Of a stretch of DNA of 60,846 bases, positions 51,392-59,411 are shown piece after piece. How positions within the stretch are numbered: position 1 is the first letter of the stretch; every line of letters starts with the position of its first letter. The stretch is from Ruminococcus sp. (GTDB lineage: Bacteria; Bacillota; Clostridia; Oscillospirales; Ruminococcaceae): positions 1 to 60,846 of the forward strand of contig JAKSQV010000006.1 in NCBI GenBank assembly GCA_024403935.1, read 5' to 3'. Position numbers and translations under genes: made by a program. Under the pieces are notes generated by a model. The model did not search any database. It had not been told where the DNA came from and saw nothing but the letters and a program-made list of their open reading frames with translations.

Positions 51392-52798
51392 TTGGTATTC
51401 AGCAGTCCCGTATTCCTGTTCGCATTCCTGACGGCGGTGTACATACTCTACCGCATAATACCGACAATGACCGCGAAGAATGTGCTGCTGCTCATATTCA
51501 GCATCGCATTCTACGCTTACGGCGAACCGAAAGCCGTGATACTAATGATAATTTCTATCATTATGAATTACCTTTTCGGTCTCGCAATGGAAAAGGAAAA
51601 CAAGCTGCGCAAGGCAGCTCTTGCTGCCGCCGTAGCAGCAAATCTCATCATGCTCGGCATATTCAAGTATGCAGGCTTCTCTGCGGAAACGCTCAATATG
51701 CTTCCGTTCGTGAAGCTCCCCGTACCTGACATTGCTCTGCCGATAGGCATATCGTTCTACACCTTCCAGGCAATGTCATACGTCATTGACTCCTACAAGG
51801 ACACGCGCTATATCCAGAAGAATCCGTACAAGCTCGCGCTGTACATCACCTTCTTCCCACAGCTTATCGCAGGTCCTATCGTAAAATATTACGACATAGC
51901 CGACCAGATCGACAACCGCAAAAGTTCTCCCGAAATGACAGCTCGCGGAATACGCCGCTTCATCACGGGACTTTCCAAAAAGCTCTTCATCGCAAATACC
52001 ATGGCTCTCGCTGCCGATTATGTCTACGGGCTCGGCACCGATGACCTGTCCGTTCCGCTTGCATGGCTCGGAGCAGTATCATATCTGTTCCAGATATACT
52101 TTGATTTCAGCGGATACAGCGACATGGCGATCGGCCTTGGTGCAATGTTCGGCTTTACTTTCCGTGAGAATTTCAACTATCCCTATATCTCGCAGAGTAT
52201 GCAGGAATTCTGGCGCAGGTGGCATATAAGCGTATCAACATGGTTCAAGGAGTACCTGTATATTCCGCTCGGCGGCAACCGCAAAGGCAGCCTGAGGACT
52301 GCTTTCAACAAGCTCGCTGTGTTCTTCTGCACAGGCCTGTGGCACGGTGCAAGTCTCAACTTCATCGTATGGGGACTTATAAACGGCGGATTTATGATGC
52401 TCGAATCGTACAAGCTCATCAACACTGACAAGTGGCTGCGTCCGTTCAGGCACATCTATGCAGTCGGTGTAACTCTGCTCGCATTCGTGTTCTTCCGTGC
52501 AGACGACCTCCCGACAGCCTGCCGCTTCATAGGACATATGTTTGTACCCTCGGGCGGAAGCGAAAAAACAGCGATGTTCATGTCACAGCTTTCGCCGATG
52601 TATCTGATGATGCTCGCTGCCGCAGCAGTGTTCTCCCCTCCCCTGATACCTGCAATCGCCAGACGTGCCGGAAGCTCAAAGCGCAGCACTGAGGTATGCG
52701 AGATATGCTCGTACGCCGTTACGGCTATACTGTTCCTGCTGTGTGCAGTAACACTCTCGTCAGCTTCCTACAACCCGTTCATCTATTTCAGATTCTGA
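51392..52798 (+). CDS. MBOAT O-acyltransferase (AlgI/DltB-like)
   Basis: A 468-residue multi-helix membrane protein. TTG start with AAGGAGG 7 bp upstream. It opens MVFSSPVFLFAFLTAVYILYR like AlgI, and carries FDFSGYSDMAIGLGAMFGF, NFNYPYISQSMQEFWRRWHISVSTWFKEYLYIPLGGNR (split over the family signature) and the catalytic His in GLWHGASLNFIVWG. AlgI-type proteins pass acetyl groups across the membrane for O-acetylation of exported polysaccharide. Paired with an AlgJ-type gene 12 bp downstream. The acceptor glycan is not indicated. Confidence 0.9.
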   Translation: MVFSSPVFLFAFLTAVYILYRIIPTMTAKNVLLLIFSIAFYAYGEPKAVILMIISIIMNYLFGLAMEKENKLRKAALAAAVAANLIMLGIFKYAGFSAETLNMLPFVKLPVPDIALPIGISFYTFQAMSYVIDSYKDTRYIQKNPYKLALYITFFPQLIAGPIVKYYDIADQIDNRKSSPEMTARGIRRFITGLSKKLFIANTMALAADYVYGLGTDDLSVPLAWLGAVSYLFQIYFDFSGYSDMAIGLGAMFGFTFRENFNYPYISQSMQEFWRRWHISVSTWFKEYLYIPLGGNRKGSLRTAFNKLAVFFCTGLWHGASLNFIVWGLINGGFMMLESYKLINTDKWLRPFRHIYAVGVTLLAFVFFRADDLPTACRFIGHMFVPSGGSEKTAMFMSQLSPMYLMMLAAAAVFSPPLIPAIARRAGSSKRSTEVCEICSYAVTAILFLLCAVTLSSASYNPFIYFRF

Positions 52799-52810
52799 GG
52801 AGGCGCAGCG

Positions 52811-54262
52811 ATGAATAAGAATCTTCTTTACAGACTTTACTCAGGTGCTTTCATCGGACTGTGCCTTGTTCCGACAGTGCTGATGCCGTTCGTAAAGGGC
52901 GGAAACTCCAATGAAAAGCGTGCTCTTGCCGAGTTTCCCAAGCTTAAAACTGCTGAGGGAGACTTCAACATAAACATTCTTTCCGACCTCGGGAACTACT
53001 TCTCCGAGCATTTCGCCTTCCGTCAGCAGCTCGTCACTGCCGACGGGCGCATCAAGACCGCTCTGACCGCAACATCTCCCAATACAGATGTCATCGACGG
53101 CAGAAACGGCTGGCTGTACTACGGCCCGACAGCTGACGACTACCTCAACCTCAACACCATGAATGCACGGCAGATAAGCGGCATTTGCCGCGACCTGCGT
53201 CTCATAAACAAATACTGTGAGCAGAACGGAAAACGTTTCGTGTTCACGTCAGTACCCAACAAAAACTCGCTCTATCCCGAGAATATGCCGTCAAATTACG
53301 TTCCTGCCGATGTTCCCGACAATTACGGGCTCATCTCGGCTGAGCTTGCAGGTGACAGCTTCTACCTCGATATGAAAGCGGCTCTCGCAGGTACAGAGTC
53401 AAGTATTCCGCTATATCACGCAACAGACACCCACTGGAACAATCTCGGAGCTTACGCAGGACACTGTGCGCTCATGGAAGCTCTTGACAAAGCGGTCTGC
53501 CCCGCCGACAACTGGTCGGTCAAGCCAAACAGCCGTCTCGGCGACCTTGCCGCCATGATATATCCCTCCGAGGAAGCCAAGGATACTCAGGTATACAGCG
53601 ACTACAGCTTCACCTACGAATATCAGGGACACTTCAATGCCCTTGATGATGTTACGATAGACACGGTCTGTCCGAACGGAGAAGGCTCTCTGCTGATGTA
53701 CCGCGATTCGTTCGGAGAAGCGATACTTCCATATATGGCTGAGATGTTTGCAAGTGCCGAATTCTCGCGCATAACGCCCTTCCGCTTTGACGATGCAATG
53801 CTCGCAAAGGGCGACACGATAATCGTCGAGATAGTCGAACGCAATCTCCCGAGACTGGCAGATACAGCTCCGCTCATGCCTGCTCCCGAAGTTTCAGCGG
53901 ACACCTTCTTCCTGACACCTGCAATATATGTCGGAGAAATGGACCCTCAGGAGAATGAGCCGGTCATCGACTGGTCACAGATACCTGTATATATCGGTCA
54001 GAACGGCTCGTATACACTCGTCACAGGCAATCTCCCCGAGAGCTTTTTCAGCGGCGACGATGCAGGCGTATACCTTACCGTAAACGGCAAGACGTACGAA
54101 GCCTTCCGTGCGTGCGAATACAGCAGCAGCGGAAACGGCTTCTCAGCATACCTCCCAGCAGACACCGTATTCGACAGCATCAGCATATTCACTCAATGCT
54201 CTGACGGTACCGCTGTCAGCGTGGAAGTCCCCGCGGACAAATTCATCAGAAAGGAACAGTAA
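52811..54262 (+). CDS. AlgJ/AlgX-type SGNH (DHHW) acetylation protein
   Basis: A 483-residue exported protein with one N-terminal helix (about 10-28) and an SGNH-like AlgJ/DHHW domain. Landmarks: FSEHFAFRQQLVTADGRIK, GWLYYG, the D-T-H-W motif in HATDTHWNNLGAYAG and the Ser in MYRDSFGEAILPYM. This is the family that completes acetyl transfer to the sugar outside the membrane, working with an MBOAT partner such as the preceding gene. The C-terminal 120 residues form an extra beta-rich domain not typical of compact DHHW proteins. GGAGG of the ribosome site overlaps the end of the MBOAT gene. Confidence 0.88.
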   Translation: MNKNLLYRLYSGAFIGLCLVPTVLMPFVKGGNSNEKRALAEFPKLKTAEGDFNINILSDLGNYFSEHFAFRQQLVTADGRIKTALTATSPNTDVIDGRNGWLYYGPTADDYLNLNTMNARQISGICRDLRLINKYCEQNGKRFVFTSVPNKNSLYPENMPSNYVPADVPDNYGLISAELAGDSFYLDMKAALAGTESSIPLYHATDTHWNNLGAYAGHCALMEALDKAVCPADNWSVKPNSRLGDLAAMIYPSEEAKDTQVYSDYSFTYEYQGHFNALDDVTIDTVCPNGEGSLLMYRDSFGEAILPYMAEMFASAEFSRITPFRFDDAMLAKGDTIIVEIVERNLPRLADTAPLMPAPEVSADTFFLTPAIYVGEMDPQENEPVIDWSQIPVYIGQNGSYTLVTGNLPESFFSGDDAGVYLTVNGKTYEAFRACEYSSSGNGFSAYLPADTVFDSISIFTQCSDGTAVSVEVPADKFIRKEQ

Positions 54263-54264
54263 CC

Positions 54265-54981
54265 ATGATACAGAAAAAACTGCTTTCAGCCTTCACAGCC
54301 GCCGCAGTAACGGCGATAATGCCGCTAAGCATTGCTTATGCAGCAGAAGAACCCGTTTTCCCGCACTTCAACAAGAACGATGTGAACGGAAGCATTACAG
54401 TAACTCTCCCTGAGGGAATGAGCGCAAAGGTAAACATTTCCTTCGATTCACCCGAGGGTAAGGCTGAACCATATTATATCACAGAGCTTTCCGAAAACTC
54501 ATCGGCTGTTTTTGAGATAGAAGGCAGGGACAATTCCGAGGACGACTACCGTAATTATCTCCTCACCGTCGCTCCGAGCGGAATGAATGTCGAGCCGTTC
54601 ACTGCGGAATTCACAGTTCCCGACGGAAACGACAATCCTGACAGCTTCAAGGAGATGAAGTATACCTTCACTATCGACGATGTTGTATCCGATAATGACT
54701 GGGATGCATCCGGCAGCGATGGTGATGTCACCGTAGCATACCACCTCAAAGCCTACACTCTCGGCGATGTGAACGAGGACGGAAAAATCGATGCAAAGGA
54801 TGCCTCAGCCGTTCTTATGTATTATTCGGCAGCCTCCACGGGCGCAGAAACCACTTTGTCCGATTCTCAAATGAAAGCGGCAAATGTCAACGGAGACTCA
54901 CATATTGATGCTAAGGACGCCTCACGTATACTTATGTACTATTCCGTAGCTTCAACAGGCGGAGAGCCTTCATGGAGCTGA
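54265..54981 (+). CDS. Secreted dockerin-containing protein
   Basis: A 238-residue exported protein starting 2 bp after the AlgJ-type gene. Signal peptide 1-27, then a beta-rich module of about 140 residues (GSITVTLPEGMSAKVNISF ...) that I do not recognise; it may bind glycan. The C-terminal dockerin has two clean calcium loops: GDVNEDGKIDAKDASAVLMYY and ANVNGDSHIDAKDASRILMYY. This would dock onto a cohesin scaffold, linking the O-acetylation operon to a cellulosome or cell-surface assembly. A terminator follows. Confidence 0.88.
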   Translation: MIQKKLLSAFTAAAVTAIMPLSIAYAAEEPVFPHFNKNDVNGSITVTLPEGMSAKVNISFDSPEGKAEPYYITELSENSSAVFEIEGRDNSEDDYRNYLLTVAPSGMNVEPFTAEFTVPDGNDNPDSFKEMKYTFTIDDVVSDNDWDASGSDGDVTVAYHLKAYTLGDVNEDGKIDAKDASAVLMYYSAASTGAETTLSDSQMKAANVNGDSHIDAKDASRILMYYSVASTGGEPSWS

Positions 54982-55006
54982 GCCGACAAATCTCATAATA
55001 CTACTG

Positions 55007-55047
55007 AAAAAGCCATAATGAAGCTCTGCTCCATTATGGCTTTTCTT
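55007..55047. terminator. Bidirectional terminator after the dockerin gene
   Basis: AAAAGCCATAATG pairs with CATTATGGCTTTT around GAGC/GCTC, with A-run before and T-run after. It also serves the converging gene, whose stop lies inside it. Confidence 0.82.
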
Positions 55048-55816
55048 ATTCTGTAAACAGACGGTGAAGCAGCATCCTGTATGCCTGCTTCCAACGCGGA
55101 TAAAGCTCCTCGTCCTCACAAAGCGGCTGTCTGCCCTCATTCAGAGCCGTATACACACGCTTGCCTGCTTCTGCACCGCCGTCCGGAAGCCTGACTGTAT
55201 CAGCTGTGCACGGCTGTATGCCGCCTGCCACAACCTCACACGAGCAGCGCGGCGGCTCGCCTGCGGAATCAAGTATGCTCCGCTCACTTTCAGCAACGGC
55301 TTTCTCCGTGATACTCAGCGTCAGGAACGGCGGAAGCAGTATCTCCGCCTCATCGGGCTTCGCATAGTAATCAAGAGCAGCCGCAGCGTCAATGCACGGT
55401 GTCCCCTGCGGAAGAATGAACCTCATCAGAGCGATACCAAGCCTGTCGCGGTACTCGCTGAGAAAGCCCGCCGTTGATGTAGATGTAAATGAAAGTGTCG
55501 CTCCTGCCGCTTTGCACAACTCATAATCAGACCACCTCTCAACGCGGAAGGTACAGCAGTCATTTTCCGCAGAGCATTTCCTGAATGCCGAAAACAGCAG
55601 TGCAAAGAAATCAGTCAGTCTGCCTGTATTCTCAAGAATGTCAGCATCAAGACGCTTACCCTCGGCAGCACGCGCACGCTCCGTTTCAGTTCCGCTGAAA
55701 AAGAGCGAGTTGATCGTAACATACGCTTTCGGATCGTTCCCGAACGGACAGTCACCTGACACATCACCGATATAGTATCTCAAAGCAGCTTTTTCACGTT
55801 CGCTCAGCTCAGTCAT
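55046..55816 (-). CDS. Probable ADP-ribosyltransferase (R-S-E type), cytoplasmic
   Basis: A 256-residue protein with AGGAGG before the ATG and no signal peptide. The three ART landmarks appear in order: Arg91/Arg94 in FRVERWSDYEL, the STS motif in SFTSTSTAGF (109-118), and a bi-glutamate E-A-E (156-158) in DEAEILLPP. The intervening IALMRFILPQGTPCID resembles the conserved strand before the glutamate loop of ARTs. An E-x-E pair is typical of arginine-modifying enzymes. The extreme C-terminus is helical. Target is unknown; a self-immunity or signalling role is as possible as a toxin. It lies 54 bp after a minus-strand membrane-protein gene and may be co-transcribed with it. Confidence 0.6.
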   Translation of the reverse strand: MTELSEREKAALRYYIGDVSGDCPFGNDPKAYVTINSLFFSGTETERARAAEGKRLDADILENTGRLTDFFALLFSAFRKCSAENDCCTFRVERWSDYELCKAAGATLSFTSTSTAGFLSEYRDRLGIALMRFILPQGTPCIDAAAALDYYAKPDEAEILLPPFLTLSITEKAVAESERSILDSAGEPPRCSCEVVAGGIQPCTADTVRLPDGGAEAGKRVYTALNEGRQPLCEDEELYPRWKQAYRMLLHRLFTE

Positions 55817-55835
55817 AACGTCCTCCTAAAGCATA

Positions 55836-55872
55836 AGCCGACCGAAGGTAAACCCTCGGTCGGCTCGTTTTT
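55836..55872. terminator. Hairpin between the ART and the DPNQG-protein gene
   Basis: AGCCGACCGA (55836-55845) pairs with TCGGTCGGCT (55856-55865) followed by CGTTTTT on the plus strand. For the leftward genes the T content after the stem is weaker, so it may only attenuate. Confidence 0.6.
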
Positions 55873-56518
55873 ACCATGTTCCTGTTCCCGGATCGGGTGT
55901 TCCGCCCTGATTCGGATCAGCAGGTGTATCTCCGCCGCCGCCCTGATTCGGGTCAACCGGAGTAACTACTCCCTGATTCGGGTCAACCGGAGTAACTACT
56001 CCCTGATTCGGGTCAACGGGATCTGTTCCGCCCTGTGTCGGATCAACATTTGTTCCACCCTGTGTCGGATCAACATTTGTTCCGCCCTGTGTCGGATCAA
56101 CATACGGTTCGCCCTGATTCGGATCGACAGGGGTGGTATAAGTCTCGGTGTATCCGGGGATTCCGCCTGTGGGGATGCGTCCGTTCCATAAGAAGCCCGA
56201 GCCTGTCGTCAGTGTGATGGTGAAGCTTGTACGTGCACGGGTGGTTGTGGCTCTTGTAGTAGTAGCCTTTGTGGTCGAAGCTGTTGACAATGTTGTCTCG
56301 ACCGACGGTATTCCGCTCTGAACTGACTGCTGACCGTCATCCTGTGACATATTTTCACCTCTGCCGATGTTGGTCATTATCTTCTCGGACGGAGTTATCG
56401 GAAACAGTATAAAAAATGTAAGAATAAGCAATGTCATTACCACAAAGCTTCCGCACGAAAGCACGGTTATCTTCGTGGATTTTCTGAGGCTGTTGAAAAA
56501 ACCTGATTGTCTGCTCAT
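55871..56518 (-). CDS. Single-pass membrane protein with DPNQG/DPTQGG repeats
   Basis: A 215-residue protein. ATG 56518 is used, with GGAG 12 bp upstream; a TTG six codons earlier is possible. A short cytoplasmic N-terminus, one membrane helix (about 20-45), a Thr-rich stretch (TTKATTTRATTTRART) and about ten repeats of VDPNQG / VDPTQGGTN follow. No catalytic motif or known domain is visible. The repeat tail is probably extracellular and extended. It precedes the probable ADP-ribosyltransferase gene. No function is claimed. Confidence 0.75.
   Translation of the reverse strand: MSRQSGFFNSLRKSTKITVLSCGSFVVMTLLILTFFILFPITPSEKIMTNIGRGENMSQDDGQQSVQSGIPSVETTLSTASTTKATTTRATTTRARTSFTITLTTGSGFLWNGRIPTGGIPGYTETYTTPVDPNQGEPYVDPTQGGTNVDPTQGGTNVDPTQGGTDPVDPNQGVVTPVDPNQGVVTPVDPNQGGGGDTPADPNQGGTPDPGTGTW
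55900..56120 (-). repeat. Tandem repeats encoding DPNQG/DPTQGG
   Basis: Units of about 27 to 33 bp recur (nearly identical copies near 56030-56100 and 55940-56010). All are in frame with the membrane-protein gene. Confidence 0.8.
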
Positions 56519-56565
56519 TTGATTAACACGCTCCAAAACGTCAATGTTCTTTTCACATACATATT

Positions 56566-56594
56566 ATTTTATCCCAAACGCGACTAAAAGTCAA
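56566..56594 (-). promoter_or_regulatory. sigma-A promoter of the DPNQG-protein gene
   Basis: On the minus strand TTGACT (56594-56589), 17-bp spacer, TAAAAT (56571-56566). Confidence 0.65.
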
Positions 56595-56643
56595 TAGGCA
56601 AAAGTGATAAACAGCGGAAAATTGTCGGATAATGCCGCATTCC

Positions 56644-57474
56644 TCACTTGATGAGATCTGTCAGGCTGCCGAGGCAGAGCTCAAAGCAGCTTCCGTACCA
56701 GACTTCGTCGGCATGAGGGAGAGTGGCTGTTATGCAATCGGAGGTGAAGCGCACAGCAAGTCCGAGAGCTTCGCCGAGTCCTTTTCCGAGGGTGACCGCA
56801 CCTGTGAACACGCTTGCAAAAATGTCTCCCGTGCCATGTATCTGGCGGTCAACATGAGGACAGAACGCGCTCATGAATTCACCATGAACCGAATCGAATG
56901 CAACGGCTCCGTGCTCATCGCCGCGGCGCACTCCCGTAAGCACGGGATACTTGCAGCCAAGCTCCGCAAGCAAGCGAAGAAGCTCCCTTGACCGTTCCTC
57001 GTTGGTATTCTCCTCGTACGGAATATCGAGCAGGAATGAAGCCTCGGTCATATTCGGGATAATATAGTCAGCCTTTGCACACAGTCTGCGCATACCGCTC
57101 ACAAGCTCATCCGTGAAACCTGCATAAAGTCTGCCTGCATCACCCATTACGGGATCGACTACGATAAAGTTGTCCTCTCGCCCGAACGTATCAAAGAAAT
57201 CCGAGACTATCTGCACCTGTGCAGGAGAGCCGAGATAGCCTGTATATACGGCATCAAAGGCGAGCCCCAACTGCTTCCAGTGTGCAGCTATCTGCGGAAT
57301 ATCGCCCGTCAGGTCACGGAACGTATAGTCCCTGAATCCGCCTGTATGTGTCGAGAGCACAGCGGTCGGGATAACGGCTGTCTCAATTCCCATTGCCGAT
57401 ATTATCGGCAATGCAACGGTCAGCGAGCACTTTCCGAAGCATGAAATATCCTGTATAGTAACTGCTTTTTTCAT
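56644..57474 (-). CDS. pdxY: Pyridoxal/pyridoxamine kinase
   Basis: A 276-residue ribokinase-fold enzyme phosphorylating B6 vitamers. ATG 57474 follows AAGGAAAG; a longer start ten codons upstream is unconserved. Motifs: VTIQDISCFGKCSLTVALPI, TVLSTHTGG-like AVLSTHTGGF, YTGYLGS, VVDPVMGDAGRLY and the ATP/catalytic HGTGDIFASVF (GTGD). Family salvage function is well established; exact preference (PdxY or PdxK) is not clear from sequence. Confidence 0.88.
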   Translation of the reverse strand: MKKAVTIQDISCFGKCSLTVALPIISAMGIETAVIPTAVLSTHTGGFRDYTFRDLTGDIPQIAAHWKQLGLAFDAVYTGYLGSPAQVQIVSDFFDTFGREDNFIVVDPVMGDAGRLYAGFTDELVSGMRRLCAKADYIIPNMTEASFLLDIPYEENTNEERSRELLRLLAELGCKYPVLTGVRRGDEHGAVAFDSVHGEFMSAFCPHVDRQIHGTGDIFASVFTGAVTLGKGLGEALGLAVRFTSDCITATLPHADEVWYGSCFELCLGSLTDLIK

Positions 57475-57506
57475 ATAGCATCTTTCCTTGCAACAATGAT
57501 ACATCT

Positions 57507-57535
57507 ATTTTACTTCATTTGCGGTCTGTTGTCAA
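57507..57535 (-). promoter_or_regulatory. sigma-A promoter of the pyridoxal kinase gene
   Basis: On the minus strand TTGACA (57535-57530), 17-bp spacer, TAAAAT (57512-57507), 33 bp before the start. Confidence 0.75.
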
Positions 57536-57595
57536 GTGGCGTGCATCACAGCGGCGTTTTTCCGGGCCGATCTCCGAACGGAAGAATATTCCTGT

Positions 57596-57624
57596 GATTA
57601 CCTGAGCCGATACGGGCAATAATA
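57596..57624 (+). promoter_or_regulatory. Candidate sigma-F-type promoter of sigG
   Basis: GATTA (57596-57600), 14-bp spacer and GGCAATAATA (57615-57624). The second block fits the GGNNANANTA -10 of forespore promoters in full; the -35 fits GYWTA at four of five. SigG genes are normally driven by sigma-F, which supports it, but no start site is shown. Confidence 0.35.
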
Positions 57625-57625
57625 C

Positions 57626-57680
57626 TATTGCTCCCCCAACTAAGCCTTGCCAAAAGGCGAAGTTAATTGGTGGAGCAATA
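57626..57680 (+). repeat. Long inverted repeat in the sigG leader
   Basis: TATTGCTCC (57626-57634) pairs with GGAGCAATA (57672-57680); the arms continue with mismatches (CCAACTAAGCCTTGCC against GGCGAAGTTAATTGG) to a tight AAAA loop. It ends 13 bp before the Shine-Dalgarno site. It could be an RNA control element or a small inverted-repeat insertion. Confidence 0.6.
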
Positions 57681-57706
57681 TCAAAACCTGTATGGGGAGA
57701 TATGTT

Positions 57707-58483
57707 ATGGCATACAATAAGGTAGTCATCTCGGGAATAAACACATCGGAGCTGACTGTGCTCAAGGAAGCGGAAAAAATGGCTTTGCTGCGTGAGATAC
57801 GCGAAACAGGCAGCAAGGAAGCCAAGGACAAGCTCGTCAAAGGCAATCTGCGGCTCGTTCTCAGCGTGATACAGCGTTTCACAGGCAGAGGTGAGGATGT
57901 TGACGATCTGTTTCAGATAGGCGTGATAGGACTTATCAAGGCGATCAACAACTTTGATCTGACGAAAGAGGTGCGGTTCTCGACATACTGTGTTCCGATG
58001 ATAATGGGTGAGCTCCGCCGCCACCTGCGCGATTGCAGCCAGATAAAAGTAAGCCGTTCGCTCCGCGATCTCGCATACAAAGCGATTCAGGCGAAGGAAC
58101 GGCTTATGCTGAAAAATCAGGGTGAGCCGACTATCGAACAGATAGCCTGTGAAATAGGCGAAAAGCGTGAGGATGTGGTCATCGCGCTCGAAAGCATCAG
58201 TGATCCGATATCGCTGTATGAGCCCGTATACTCGGACTCAGACGACACCATGTACATCATGGAGCAGATAGGCGACAAAAATGATGTTGAGAGCTGGATG
58301 GACGAGCTGTCCATCCGCGAAGCAATTAAGCAGCTCGGTGAGCGTGAGCGCAATATCCTGTATCTCAGATTTCTCAAGGGCAGGACACAGGTCGAGGTAG
58401 CACAGGAAATAGGCATATCTCAGGCGCAGGTCTCGCGTCTTGAGAAGGGAGCTATCAGCCGCATCAAAAACAGCGTTTACTGA
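57707..58483 (+). CDS. sigG: Forespore sporulation sigma factor SigG
   Basis: A 258-residue sigma-70 family factor. ATG 57707 has GGGGAGA 6 bp upstream. It follows B. subtilis SigG closely: N-terminal NKVVISGINTSELTVL, KLVKGNLRLVLSVIQRF, GEDVDDLFQIGVIGLIKAINNFDL, RFSTYCVPMIMGELRRHLRD, SRSLRDLAYKAIQ, and the C-terminal VEVAQEIGISQAQVSRLEKGAI. It implies an inherited sporulation programme. Unlike the usual spoIIGA-sigE-sigG order, it stands alone here. Its stop lies only 4 bp from the stop of the converging sortase gene, with no terminator between. Confidence 0.93.
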   Translation: MAYNKVVISGINTSELTVLKEAEKMALLREIRETGSKEAKDKLVKGNLRLVLSVIQRFTGRGEDVDDLFQIGVIGLIKAINNFDLTKEVRFSTYCVPMIMGELRRHLRDCSQIKVSRSLRDLAYKAIQAKERLMLKNQGEPTIEQIACEIGEKREDVVIALESISDPISLYEPVYSDSDDTMYIMEQIGDKNDVESWMDELSIREAIKQLGERERNILYLRFLKGRTQVEVAQEIGISQAQVSRLEKGAISRIKNSVY

Positions 58484-58487
58484 TCTG

Positions 58488-59411
58488 TTACTCCTTCTTT
58501 GAATCTTTGTCCTCTATCGCCGAACCGACATCTTTTTCGGATGTATATTCCGAAATATAACGCTTTATTTCTGGCTTTCCTCTTAATGCCCAGTACACCA
58601 TCAGGATAAAGATGAGAGGAAGTATGATGAACGGCATAGAACTGATACTTGCAATGAGAACTGCATCAGCAGGAACACGCACCTTGTGCTCGGCTGTTTC
58701 CTCCGCTGCTGCTTCCGTTTCGATGCGGTGTGCCCGTACAAGCAGTCTGTGCGTATTTATGCCGTACGGAGTGCAGGTGAGCAGAGTGACAAGATCCTGT
58801 CCCGGCACGACCTGAAGCTTATCGGTATTATATGGGAGTACCACCGAGCTCCCTTCAACTTCGTATGTATACACCTCATCAAGCACAGAGATAGTGAAGC
58901 GGTCGTCCTCGGTAAGCTGGTCGATCGAGCTGAACAGCTTTGCTGAAGGGTGTCCGCTGTGGGCAGAGATGACAGAATGGGTATCAATTCCGCCGACAGG
59001 CAGAGAAGTGCCCTCCATGTGTCCGACAGCGATATTCAGCACCTCGGCACTTGTACCGTGATAGATCGGAAGATGTACATTTATCTTCGGAATATCAATA
59101 TATCCCATGATACCTGTTCCTGTTACGTCAAGGATATCACTGTAACCCGAAAGCTCCTTGTAATCCTTCATTGGATTCGGAAGCTTGTTCAGTTCGGCAT
59201 TATAGGCGTATGCTTCGTTGAACATCCGTTCCTTTTCAGCAGTATCAAGAGTTGCAACTGATTTCTCATACTGCTCAATGATCTTCGTCTGGACACGATC
59301 ATTCCACCAGCTGCTGAAGATCGGATACATTACTACTGCGATTCCCACCAGCATGATAACTATAAAGAACAGTGTGACAGCAATATCAACGGGCTTTATC
59401 TTTCGTTTCAT
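58488..59411 (-). CDS. Class C sortase (pilin/surface-protein type)
   Basis: A 307-residue sortase with membrane helices at both ends (about 10-33 and 250-275), the class C layout. The catalytic set is His in SVISAHSGHP, Cys in TLLTCTPYG and Arg in NTHRLLVRAHR; the DIPKINVHLPIYHGTS lead-in is typical. Its start overlaps the signal peptidase gene by 4 bp. No LPXTG substrate lies in the visible part of this operon; partners may lie past the window end. Confidence 0.92.
   Translation of the reverse strand: MKRKIKPVDIAVTLFFIVIMLVGIAVVMYPIFSSWWNDRVQTKIIEQYEKSVATLDTAEKERMFNEAYAYNAELNKLPNPMKDYKELSGYSDILDVTGTGIMGYIDIPKINVHLPIYHGTSAEVLNIAVGHMEGTSLPVGGIDTHSVISAHSGHPSAKLFSSIDQLTEDDRFTISVLDEVYTYEVEGSSVVLPYNTDKLQVVPGQDLVTLLTCTPYGINTHRLLVRAHRIETEAAAEETAEHKVRVPADAVLIASISSMPFIILPLIFILMVYWALRGKPEIKRYISEYTSEKDVGSAIEDKDSKKE

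Noticed and set aside
55900..56120. Second CRISPR-like repeat array
   Set aside because: Contiguous coding repeats of a membrane protein, no unique spacers.
57647..57706. Longer N-terminus for SigG from an upstream in-frame start
   Set aside because: It would translate the inverted repeat and skip the good GGGGAGA site; SigG homologues start at the NKV region.
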